From contig QBMP01000042.1 of assembly GCA_003242115.1 (NCBI GenBank), positions 12,625 to 19,271 on the forward strand: 6,647 nt of DNA, written 5' to 3'. The position numbers and the translations under genes are program-made. This DNA is from Phormidesmis priestleyi. GTDB taxonomy: Bacteria; Cyanobacteriota; Cyanobacteriia; Phormidesmidales; Phormidesmidaceae. Shown here in pieces: positions 1 to 5,283 of this stretch; position 1 is the first letter of the stretch, and each line of letters starts with the position of its first letter. Under the pieces are notes generated by a model. The model searched no databases and had not been told where the DNA came from. It was given only the letters and a program-made list of their open reading frames with translations.

Positions 1-313
1 CAGCAAAGATATTGACGACAAATCCCGCCGGTACGTTGAGTGCGGCATTGGCGGGTGGTGGAATCACATTAGGTGATTTGCTGGCGCTCTGTGAAGCGTA
101 AGGCGCGGGCAAATCATCTACAGAAATTTTAATTGGCTGAGAAGATAGAGGGTTGGTAGGGATGAGCGTCTGAGTGGGAATAGCGGCTACTTCAGCAACT
201 GTTTTAGGGGTTGCTTTTTCGGTTGAAACCTCTGCTGTTGTTTGCGAGGGCACTGTTTGCTGACAGCTGACGAGCAGTAGGCCGATGACAAAATATTTAA
301 TCCAATAGCGCAT
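1..313 (-). CDS. N-terminus of a lipoprotein, probable PQQ-dependent sugar (sorbosone-type) dehydrogenase, cut by window edge
   Basis: Only the first 104 residues are in the window; the reading frame stays open through position 1. The ATG at 313 starts MRYWIKYFVIGLLLVSC, a lipoprotein signal with lipobox L14-V15-S16-C17. The residues after Cys17 are Gln-Gln, not Asp, so nothing suggests inner-membrane retention. Residues about 20-70 are a Thr/Ser/Pro/Ala-rich linker. Residues about 70-104 (DLPAPYASQSAS, then NVIPPP, then LNVPAGFVVNIFA) resemble the entry to the beta-propeller of the PQQ-dependent sugar/sorbosone dehydrogenase family in cyanobacteria. Such enzymes oxidise sugars or related aldehydes outside the cytoplasmic membrane; the substrate cannot be told here. 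The catalytic and PQQ-binding residues lie beyond the window, so the enzyme call rests on the N-terminal segment alone. The start lies 14 bp after the hydrolase stop, suggesting co-transcription. No clear Shine-Dalgarno precedes it. The lipoprotein call is firmer than the enzyme call. Confidence 0.5.
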   Translation of the reverse strand, partial: MRYWIKYFVIGLLLVSCQQTVPSQTTAEVSTEKATPKTVAEVAAIPTQTLIPTNPLSSQPIKISVDDLPAPYASQSASKSPNVIPPPANAALNVPAGFVVNIFA

Positions 314-327
314 TGTTTTCAGGGGTT

Positions 328-1224
328 CTAAGCTGATGAGACAAATTTGAGAATCTGTTCTGCTGTTATTCTAGCTTGCTCTAAATGGGGAACGTGGCCA
401 CAGTTTTCGATCCATACGAGCTGGCTGTGAGGGATAGTCTTTTCGAATCGGGTAGCATCTTTGGTGCCTAAAATGGCGTCTTGGCGACCCCAGAGGATCA
501 GGGTTGGCGCGGTGATTTTCGAGATTTTTGTCGATAAAAAGTTGTAGCCGCCGCTTTTGGTGAAGGTGATTAGCGCGGTTTGCCAGTTAGGCGTGAGCAG
601 ATGCAAAGCGGCGCACAGCTCTGCATCTGGAGTAACGAAGGCTTTGTTGTAATAGGCTTTTTCACTGATCTTGCGGCGAACGCTCGGATTACGCAAAAAG
701 TTAGTAGCCCACTTGTCCAAAGGTGGAAACATGACCTTGCCAATGGCTGGCCCAGCGGCAAAGCCGACCGTATCTATAAGTACGAGCTGCTTGACCATTT
801 CTGGATAGCTAGTGGCAAAATCTATCGCCACCCCGCCGCCCATCGAAGCGCCAATAAGGACGACGCTTTGACCGATTACCTGCTGGCAAAAGCTGAGTAA
901 GTGCTGCTTGATGGCATCGGGATCGACTGGGGCTGTGGCAGGGCGATCGCAAAACCCAAACCCCAGCAAATCCATCGCATACACCTGACAAGCGGCCTGA
1001 TCTGAACCAATTAACTGAGGCGCTAGCCGCCGAAATTCAAACAGTGAGCTGTCAAAGCCGTGAAGCAATAGTACCGGGGTGCCGGTGCCTTGACTCAATC
1101 CTTGACTTACGTAGCTAGTGGAGACGATACCAAAGGGGAGATCGATGTTTGTCCATTGGATTTGTTGCGCGATCGCTACCGAAGTCTCTTCCGTCAGATC
1201 CGCCGCTACTGCCGGTAACTTCAT
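328..1224 (-). CDS. alpha/beta-fold hydrolase
   Basis: 298 residues, a normal single-domain length. The canonical triad is visible: the oxyanion-hole motif HGFDSS at 55-60, the nucleophile elbow GASMGG at 125-130 with Ser127, the acid Asp249 in LWGRQDAIL, and His277 in ENCGHVPHLEQ. The lid region is about 155-225. No signal peptide or membrane segment is seen, so it is probably cytoplasmic. The family includes esterases, C-C bond hydrolases such as the meta-cleavage type, and lipid or chlorophyll-ester hydrolases; the substrate cannot be inferred. The start is well supported: ATG at 1224 lies within the end of ictB, sharing the bases ATGA with its stop, and AAGGA at 1231-1235 sits six bases upstream. 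This arrangement implies translational coupling to ictB. A second ATG at 1227-1229 belongs to the ictB frame (its penultimate codons). A HIP1 site lies near the N-terminus at 1169-1176 and another at 943-950. Confidence 0.5.
   Translation of the reverse strand: MKLPAVAADLTEETSVAIAQQIQWTNIDLPFGIVSTSYVSQGLSQGTGTPVLLLHGFDSSLFEFRRLAPQLIGSDQAACQVYAMDLLGFGFCDRPATAPVDPDAIKQHLLSFCQQVIGQSVVLIGASMGGGVAIDFATSYPEMVKQLVLIDTVGFAAGPAIGKVMFPPLDKWATNFLRNPSVRRKISEKAYYNKAFVTPDAELCAALHLLTPNWQTALITFTKSGGYNFLSTKISKITAPTLILWGRQDAILGTKDATRFEKTIPHSQLVWIENCGHVPHLEQARITAEQILKFVSSA
1221..1224 (-). other. ATGA stop/start overlap between ictB and hydrolase
   Basis: On the minus strand the four bases ATGA contain both the ATG of the hydrolase and the TGA that ends ictB. 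With the AAGGA just upstream inside ictB, this is the classic arrangement for termination-reinitiation coupling and points to fixed stoichiometry of the two proteins. Confidence 0.5.
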
Positions 1225-2702
1225 GTCATTTCCTTAGCAGCAGCTTTTTTAGTTAATGTCTCTACTGAAATCATGGCCGGTGGCAAAGCCAATGGAGCCC
1301 GGTAAGTGCGCCGCACTTCTGCGTAGTAGCTAGCAATAATGCCCAACAATAGCCACCACAGGGTACTAATCTGCGGGCGATACCAAACAGTGTCAAACGT
1401 ACCCTGTACGAGTAGGCCAGCCGCCGCCGCTAACGCCCCCATTAACCAATAAGCTTCTGACAGATGCACTCTATCCAGCCCAACTTTTTTTAAGCCAATG
1501 GTTTTTAGCCGCCCAAGCTGCGACCAACCCTGCTGAAACATCAGCGCCAGCATCCACAAAAAGGCCGTTATGCCAAAAATCCCTGCTTCTACTGCTGTCT
1601 CTAAATAGATCGAATAAGCGCTCAATGCGGTGTAGCGCGGCTGTTGATACAGCGGATAAACCTGATTAAAGGCTTCATTCCCCGGCCCAATGCCCGTAAG
1701 CGGTCGAGCCTTAATCATTTTGATCACCGCTGCATACACATTCATCCGAAAGTTATTGCTACTATCGCCGCGTGCATCAAACATACTCATCACCCGTTCG
1801 CGCACAGGTGTCACTAACACAATACTCGCCAAGACGACGGCCACCGAGCCACCGAGCAATAGCGGCAAGGCCCACCGCCGCCAAAAGGGCGAAAAAGTCG
1901 GATTCCACCAAAACACCAACAGCACTATCAGCACAAACGACAGCGCTAAAAAGCCCAGCCAGCCACCTCGGCTCAGCGTCAAAATCAAACAGGCGCTGCT
2001 GCTTAAGTAAACTACCAAGGCCAGCAGCTTAGGCAGCCATCTCGACCAAGCAAACACCGCCATCGCGCTAAAGCTAATAGCAGGCATGAGATAGCCCGCC
2101 AGCAGGTTGGGATTTTTGAGATAGCTGTATACCCGAGTCGCCCCGGCCATATTGGAGGTAGGATCGACCCAAGTCGCTAAGGCTTCTGCGCCAAAAAACC
2201 ACTGCCTGAGGCCGTAGACTGACACCACCAGTGCCGTGGTCAGGTACACCAAAATCAGCCCAGAGCGCAGCTCTTTAATTCGTAAGATTCTCGCTGAGAG
2301 CATGAACAGCATGATGTTCAGCGTCAGCTTAATCAGCCCTGAGAGCGCCGCCATCTTTACGGGCGAAAGCGCCGTTGCCAGCACCATTGCGCCCCAGTAG
2401 GCAACGACGACGATGTGTAAAGGGGTGAGCCAGCCTTCAGCGCGATCGCTCACCGTCAGCAAAATCCACAGCCCCGCCGCCGCCGCCAGCAGCCAGCCAA
2501 TCATCGCCGTCGAAACATAAGGAGCCAGCGCGATCATAACCGCCACAAATACCCAGGCAATGCCATCCCCCCAAGCCAGCAGCCAGCTACCCTGCCGCCA
2601 ACTGCGCAGCGGTGACAGCAGCCGGTGCAAAAAGCTCGCTTCTCGCCATTGATCAAAGGCAAAGTTGCTCAGCGTTAGGCGTTTAAACGTAGCATCAAAC
2701 AT
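1221..2702 (-). CDS. ictB: IctB, polytopic membrane protein of the O-antigen ligase/polymerase (Wzy_C) superfamily
   Basis: 493 residues from the chosen ATG at 2702. The sequence matches what I recall of cyanobacterial IctB throughout: SFLHRL at 23-28, LSRGGWLG at 243-250, DSSNNFRMNV at 313-322, RPLTGIGPGNEAFNQVYPLY at 333-352, and FDTVWYRP at 436-443. About ten or more hydrophobic segments (for example 44-82, 96-112, 124-139, 147-165, 198-220, 223-242, 247-266, 278-298, 372-390, 420-434, 446-460) make it an integral membrane protein. IctB was first linked to inorganic-carbon accumulation in Synechococcus, but its fold resembles O-antigen ligases and its exact activity remains unsettled. The open frame extends upstream to a TTG at 2816, giving 38 extra residues rich in STQK repeats. 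I prefer 2702 because IctB homologues begin about 22-26 residues before the SFLHRL motif and because GGAG at 2710-2713 is ideally spaced. The C-terminal tail of about 30 residues is polar. It is coupled to the downstream hydrolase. Confidence 0.5.
   Translation of the reverse strand: MFDATFKRLTLSNFAFDQWREASFLHRLLSPLRSWRQGSWLLAWGDGIAWVFVAVMIALAPYVSTAMIGWLLAAAAGLWILLTVSDRAEGWLTPLHIVVVAYWGAMVLATALSPVKMAALSGLIKLTLNIMLFMLSARILRIKELRSGLILVYLTTALVVSVYGLRQWFFGAEALATWVDPTSNMAGATRVYSYLKNPNLLAGYLMPAISFSAMAVFAWSRWLPKLLALVVYLSSSACLILTLSRGGWLGFLALSFVLIVLLVFWWNPTFSPFWRRWALPLLLGGSVAVVLASIVLVTPVRERVMSMFDARGDSSNNFRMNVYAAVIKMIKARPLTGIGPGNEAFNQVYPLYQQPRYTALSAYSIYLETAVEAGIFGITAFLWMLALMFQQGWSQLGRLKTIGLKKVGLDRVHLSEAYWLMGALAAAAGLLVQGTFDTVWYRPQISTLWWLLLGIIASYYAEVRRTYRAPLALPPAMISVETLTKKAAAKEMT
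1231..1235 (-). promoter_or_regulatory. Shine-Dalgarno for the hydrolase
   Basis: The minus strand reads AAGGA here, six bases before the ATG at 1224. It lies within the last codons of ictB and fixes the hydrolase start. Confidence 0.5.
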
Positions 2703-2709
2703 ACGAGTG

Positions 2710-2713
2710 CTCC
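2710..2713 (-). promoter_or_regulatory. Shine-Dalgarno that decides the ictB start
   Basis: The minus strand reads GGAG seven bases before the ATG at 2702. The alternative upstream TTG at 2816 lies inside an 11-bp repeat array and lacks homologous protein sequence, so this site supports the shorter protein. Confidence 0.5.
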
Positions 2714-2755
2714 AGTAGGTGCTCTGGCTAGGTTTTCTGTCCAGCCGTTCTCTAG

Positions 2756-2791
2756 TCGGTTTCTGGGTCGATTTTTGGGTCGATGCGCTGG
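2756..2791. repeat. 12-bp imperfect tandem repeat, three units
   Basis: The plus strand reads TCGGTTTCTGGG (2756-2767), TCGATTTTTGGG (2768-2779) and TCGATGCGCTGG (2780-2791), in exact phase. Units one and two differ at two positions. It lies in the leader between mqo and ictB; read in the extended ictB frame it encodes STQK-STQK-PTRE. A role is unknown; replication slippage is the simplest origin. Confidence 0.5.
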
Positions 2792-2807
2792 CGAGAAGGC
2801 TCGTGTA

Positions 2808-2872
2808 TCCTACCAAAATCTTGTCAAAATCTTGCCAAAACTTCCTGAGACCTAGCCCAAATCCTGCGAAAA
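2808..2872. repeat. 11-bp degenerate tandem repeat array spanning the mqo stop codon
   Basis: The plus strand shows three phased units, TCCTACCAAAA (2808-2818), TCTTGTCAAAA (2819-2829) and TCTTGCCAAAA (2830-2840). A 10-base spacer (2841-2850) follows, then two diverged units, CCTAGCCCAAA (2851-2861) and TCCTGCGAAAA (2862-2872). The last two lie in the final codons and stop of mqo, the rest in the mqo-ictB gap. Eleven base pairs is close to one helical turn, so the A-tracts lie on one face of the DNA; they could bend it or bind a regulator. The minus strand also contains a TTGACA hexamer at 2827-2822, but I see no well-placed -10 partner. Confidence 0.5.
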
Positions 2873-4207
2873 CTTTTGCTGATCAAACCAGTAATCTGGC
2901 CCCAAGAACCCTACTAGCCGCTTGGCATCATCTTCAGCCGTTTTTAAGCAGGTTGAAGCGCCCGGTGAAGGCGTGATATTAAACAAAATATTGCGGCCCA
3001 AAATTTTTGCCTCGCCCATCTCCAGCTTGCGATTTCTTAAGTTGACTATCTGGGGTCGAATGCCGCCATAGCCTTTAGCAAAGGTGAGGTCGCGGGCTTT
3101 AATTGCCGGAATAATTTTGCGCACTTTGCCGACAAATAAAAGCTTGCCAATAATGGGAAAGTCATAAACAAAGTTGACAATCATGTACCACAAAATCGTC
3201 CAGTCGCTGAGAATAGCGGCAAAGCTCATCAGCGCATCCCAGCTCAGCCCCGCCGTTTTGAAGTATTCAATAATCGTGCCGTAGCGGTGCCGCTCTAGCA
3301 TTGGCAGCACTTTTGCCGTGGGGCCAAAGCGGGTTTGGCTAGCATCGTGCACTTCCGGGTCGCCGTGAATCGCCGCAAACGGCAGCTTGGCCATCTGTAC
3401 CATGTACACTTTGCCTTTGAGCAGCGCAGGCGCAAAGTAAAAGCTGCCTGCCGCACTCAACAGCGCATAGTCTTCTCCGTAGCCGAGCGATTTGGCAAAG
3501 AGCAGGCTGTGAGCGCCGCTAGTCACCGCGATCGTTTTGCTCAGTAGCTGCTGACCGTTGGCGGTGATCACGTAATGATCGCCTTTTTCTTCAATGGCGC
3601 TGACTTTGGTACTCATCATCAAATCAATCGCGGTGTCAGGCGCTTTAATTGACTGCTTGATGGAGCGCGCCACAAATGATTGAGATAGCTTTTGGTAGTC
3701 GATGGTGTAGCCGTCTGGTGTAGAGAGGGCAATAATTTCTTCATGGGGCGATCGCCCCTCCACCACATGCGGCTCTATCGCCGCAATCTCTTCTCTCCCA
3801 ATCACCGTTAAATCAGGAAACAGCGCTTTAAAGTCTTCATACCGATCCTTTAAAAAAGCAATCTCTTCCGCACCTACGCCGAGCACCATCTTGTGATAAA
3901 GCCGATAGCTTTCCTGCTGGGGATCATGCTTGAGCAGATAGCGTTTCACCATCGAAGCTGCCCGATTCACCTTCGTGGCCTTCTCTAAGCTGTAGTTCGT
4001 TTCTATGTCACCAAAATGCAGCGTCTGACTATTGCTTGTCTGCTTTGAGTTAACCAGCGCCACCTCAGCGTTTTTCTCAATCAGCGCAATCTTTCCTACA
4101 TTGGTGTAGTGACTCAGGCTGTACAGCAAAGCCGTCCCACAAACACCACCACCCACAATGACAACATCATAAATATCTGCTTTCTCGACCACAGGTTTCT
4201 CGACCAC
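2852..4207 (-). CDS. mqo: malate:quinone oxidoreductase (FAD-dependent, Helicobacter-type)
   Basis: 451 residues. The enzyme oxidises malate to oxaloacetate and passes electrons to membrane quinone, acting as a peripheral membrane flavoprotein alongside or instead of NAD-linked malate dehydrogenase. The FAD-binding Rossmann motif is VVIVGGGVCG at 15-24 with Glu44 ending the second strand. Family segments as I recall them from Helicobacter pylori Mqo (about 450 residues) follow: NSQTLHFGDIETNY at 59-72, AAGSFYFAPALLKGKVY at 252-268, KLPFAAIHGDPEV at 274-286, DFPIIGKLLFVGKVRKIIPA at 349-368, and the C-terminal flavin segment NITPSPGASTCL at 410-421. No signal peptide is present. The start is a GTG; a 12-bp duplication makes GTG at 4207 and GTG at 4192 both possible, and no in-frame ATG lies upstream. 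AAGGA at 4222-4226 is 14 bases before the first GTG, rather far. Family identity is firm; the exact start is not. Confidence 0.5.
   Translation of the reverse strand: MVEKPVVEKADIYDVVIVGGGVCGTALLYSLSHYTNVGKIALIEKNAEVALVNSKQTSNSQTLHFGDIETNYSLEKATKVNRAASMVKRYLLKHDPQQESYRLYHKMVLGVGAEEIAFLKDRYEDFKALFPDLTVIGREEIAAIEPHVVEGRSPHEEIIALSTPDGYTIDYQKLSQSFVARSIKQSIKAPDTAIDLMMSTKVSAIEEKGDHYVITANGQQLLSKTIAVTSGAHSLLFAKSLGYGEDYALLSAAGSFYFAPALLKGKVYMVQMAKLPFAAIHGDPEVHDASQTRFGPTAKVLPMLERHRYGTIIEYFKTAGLSWDALMSFAAILSDWTILWYMIVNFVYDFPIIGKLLFVGKVRKIIPAIKARDLTFAKGYGGIRPQIVNLRNRKLEMGEAKILGRNILFNITPSPGASTCLKTAEDDAKRLVGFLGPDYWFDQQKFSQDLG
4181..4207. repeat. 12-bp direct repeat duplicating the mqo start
   Basis: The plus strand reads TTTCTCGACCAC at 4181-4192 and again at 4196-4207, separated by AGG. 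On the minus strand each copy begins GTG-GTC-GAG-AAA, so the protein begins (M/V)VEK-P-VVEK and either GTG could initiate. The duplication is in frame (15-bp period) and precedes the flavin fold, so it is probably neutral for activity. Confidence 0.5.
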
Positions 4208-4237
4208 CGTATTTTGCTTAATCCTTTTCTCAATCGC

Positions 4238-4257
4238 TCTTAAATCTTCTTAAATCT
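4238..4257. repeat. perfect 10-bp direct repeat in the mqo leader
   Basis: The plus strand reads TCTTAAATCT twice without a gap; the minus strand reads AGATTTAAGA twice. It lies 31-50 bases upstream of the first mqo GTG. Ten-to-eleven-bp direct repeats of this form are typical of OmpR/PhoB-class response-regulator sites, but the sequence does not match a site I can name, so regulation is inference. Confidence 0.5.
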
Positions 4258-4279
4258 ACAGAGAGCTTATCTGCTCTTT

Positions 4280-4285
4280 AGTATA
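4280..4285 (-). promoter_or_regulatory. candidate -10 element for mqo
   Basis: The minus strand reads TATACT, five of six matches to the sigma-70 consensus, which would place the transcript start near 4272 and leave a leader of about 65 bases containing the 10-bp direct repeat. No good -35 hexamer is seen 16-18 bases upstream, so an activator would be needed or the site is fortuitous. Confidence 0.5.
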
Positions 4286-4386
4286 TCTTTGGCGCAAATT
4301 CCGGTTCCTCAGATGGACGTTAACGGCGCTCAGTTTGTCTGCTTATCATCAATTTTCACAGTAGCGCTTTCCCATCGGCACAGGTG

Positions 4387-4392
4387 TACAAT
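4387..4392 (+). promoter_or_regulatory. candidate -10 element for vapBC
   Basis: TACAAT matches five of six consensus positions and lies 48 bases before the vapB ATG. No convincing -35 hexamer precedes it. VapBC operons are usually autorepressed by the VapBC complex at their promoter, so an operator is expected here, but I could not pick out a clear palindrome. Confidence 0.5.
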
Positions 4393-4440
4393 ATTTTCAT
4401 ATCATACACATTGCCGACTCACCTATACGAACAAATACCT

Positions 4441-4635
4441 ATGCGAACCAATATCGTCATTGATGACTCTCTAATAGCCGAAGCTCTAGCACTTACAGGG
4501 CTTAAAACCAAGCGTGAGGCCGTAGAGCTAGCCTTGAAAACCTTAGTTGAACTGCGGCGGCAAAAAAATATTCGACAGTTTCGAGGTCAGCTCAAATGGG
4601 AAGGTGATTTAAATGAGCTACGAGGCGACCAGTGA
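4441..4635 (+). CDS. vapB: VapB-family antitoxin
   Basis: 64 residues from the ATG at 4441. The N-terminus MRTNIVIDDSLIAEALALTG is a ribbon-helix-helix DNA-binding start, followed by the helix KTKREAVELALKTLVEL at 23-39. The C-terminal segment with LKWEGDLNELR at about 50-60 is the tail that wraps around and neutralises VapC in this family. The frame stays open to a GTG at 4384, but the extra 19 residues do not look like part of the fold, so I chose 4441. There is no strong Shine-Dalgarno before it. The stop overlaps the vapC start by four bases (GTGA), the standard arrangement of type II toxin-antitoxin pairs. The protein should bind VapC and repress its own promoter. Confidence 0.5.
   Translation: MRTNIVIDDSLIAEALALTGLKTKREAVELALKTLVELRRQKNIRQFRGQLKWEGDLNELRGDQ
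4622..4625 (+). promoter_or_regulatory. Shine-Dalgarno for vapC
   Basis: GAGG lies six bases before the GTG at 4632, inside the end of vapB, and supports the GTG start and translational coupling. Confidence 0.5.
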
Positions 4636-5030
4636 TCCTGGTAGATTCTAGTGTTTGGATCAGCTACTTCAACGGTGTAGAGACATCAGAAACTGACTTG
4701 TTGGACAAATTGCTTGGCACCGTTCCAATTGCTATTGGAGACTTGATTTTGGTTGAAGTGCTGCAAGGGTTCAGGCAAGACAAAGACTATGAAATTGCCC
4801 AACAGCTACTGCTGTCTTTGCAGATATTCAACCTGTTAGATCGTGAGATGGCCCTGAAAGTCGCCCAAAACTACCGATCCCTCCGTAAAAAAGGAATTAC
4901 TATCTGCAAAACTGCCGACGTGATTATTGCAACTTTCTGTATCGAAAAAAGCTTGCCGCTGCTACATGCTGATAAAGATTTTAAACCTTTTGAAGCCCAT
5001 CTCGGACTCAAAACACCTTTGAATGACTAG
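4632..5030 (+). CDS. vapC: VapC-family PIN-domain ribonuclease toxin
   Basis: 132 residues, the usual VapC length, starting at GTG 4632 in a GTGA overlap with vapB. The four acidic PIN positions are all present: Asp5 in MILVDSSVWI, Glu42 in LVEVLQGF, Asp96 in KTADVIIA, and Asp114 (with Asp116) in LLHADKDF. These coordinate Mg2+ or Mn2+ for RNA cleavage, so the toxin looks intact. VapC toxins cut specific RNAs, commonly initiator tRNA or the ribosomal sarcin-ricin loop; the target here is unknown. Together with VapB this is a complete type II toxin-antitoxin module that stands alone between two minus-strand genes. It contains no HIP1 site, and its isolated position is consistent with horizontal acquisition, though this is weak evidence. 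Confidence 0.5.
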   Translation: MILVDSSVWISYFNGVETSETDLLDKLLGTVPIAIGDLILVEVLQGFRQDKDYEIAQQLLLSLQIFNLLDREMALKVAQNYRSLRKKGITICKTADVIIATFCIEKSLPLLHADKDFKPFEAHLGLKTPLND

Positions 5031-5051
5031 CCTTTGGGATTCACTTCGATA

Positions 5052-5087
5052 TTGCGTTGGCGAAGCCTCTGTGCAGGAAAATCGCAA
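5052..5087. repeat. cyanobacterial-type interspersed palindromic repeat
   Basis: The element is bounded by TTGCG (5052-5056) and CGCAA (5083-5087). Inside are GGCGAAGCC (5059-5067), which can form a small hairpin, and CCT...AGG arms (5066-5068 with 5075-5077) that cannot pair at the same time as that hairpin. The TTGGCGAAGCCTCT core resembles highly repeated intergenic elements I recall from filamentous cyanobacterial genomes. The function of such repeats is unknown. Confidence 0.5.
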
Positions 5088-5108
5088 GTCAACAAAGCAA
5101 CTTTCTCT

Positions 5109-5136
5109 CCCAGATCCTGAAGCCTTAGGATCTGGG
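5109..5136. repeat. strong hairpin, 10-bp perfect stem
   Basis: CCCAGATCCT (5109-5118) is exactly complementary to AGGATCTGGG (5127-5136). A G-U and an A-T pair can extend the stem to 12 bp closed by the tetraloop AGCC. Plus-strand sequence after it is AAAAATAAA and minus-strand sequence after it is AGAGAAAG, so neither side offers the T-run of an intrinsic terminator. It lies 78 bp after vapC and could stabilise or end that transcript in a factor-dependent way, or be the end of a small mobile element. Confidence 0.5.
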
Positions 5137-5283
5137 AAAAATAAACCTTCCTTATGGTTCGGCCTTATAGTCCCTCAGGCTAGGCAGTTAAGGTCTTTCA
5201 GAGTCATGAGTTTATCAATTTACAAGCCCCAAGGATAGCCTGCCTGTGCGTTTCGTGAGGATGAGCGAGTTTAGAAGCAGTAA

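Noticed and set aside
580..900. 106-codon plus-strand open frame inside the hydrolase
   Set aside because: It is a shadow of the hydrolase gene, whose own triad and family motifs are complete.
2703..2816. TTG start at 2816 extending ictB by 38 residues
   Set aside because: It consists of low-complexity repeat-derived sequence, lies within tandem arrays, and IctB homologues begin near the ATG at 2702, which has a well-spaced GGAG.
2719..2976. 85-codon plus-strand open frame over the mqo-ictB gap
   Set aside because: It is antisense to the mqo end and composed mostly of the tandem repeats.
4384..4440. GTG start at 4384 extending vapB by 19 residues
   Set aside because: The extension does not look like ribbon-helix-helix sequence, while the ATG at 4441 begins exactly at the expected first strand; the extension would also remove the candidate -10.
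5109..5145. Intrinsic terminator for vapBC
   Set aside because: The stem is good but the downstream bases are A, not T, on the transcript strand, and the opposite strand also lacks a T-run after the stem.
5023..5238. 71-codon plus-strand open frame overlapping the vapC end
   Set aside because: It reads through the interspersed repeat and the hairpin; the composition looks non-coding and no family is recognised.
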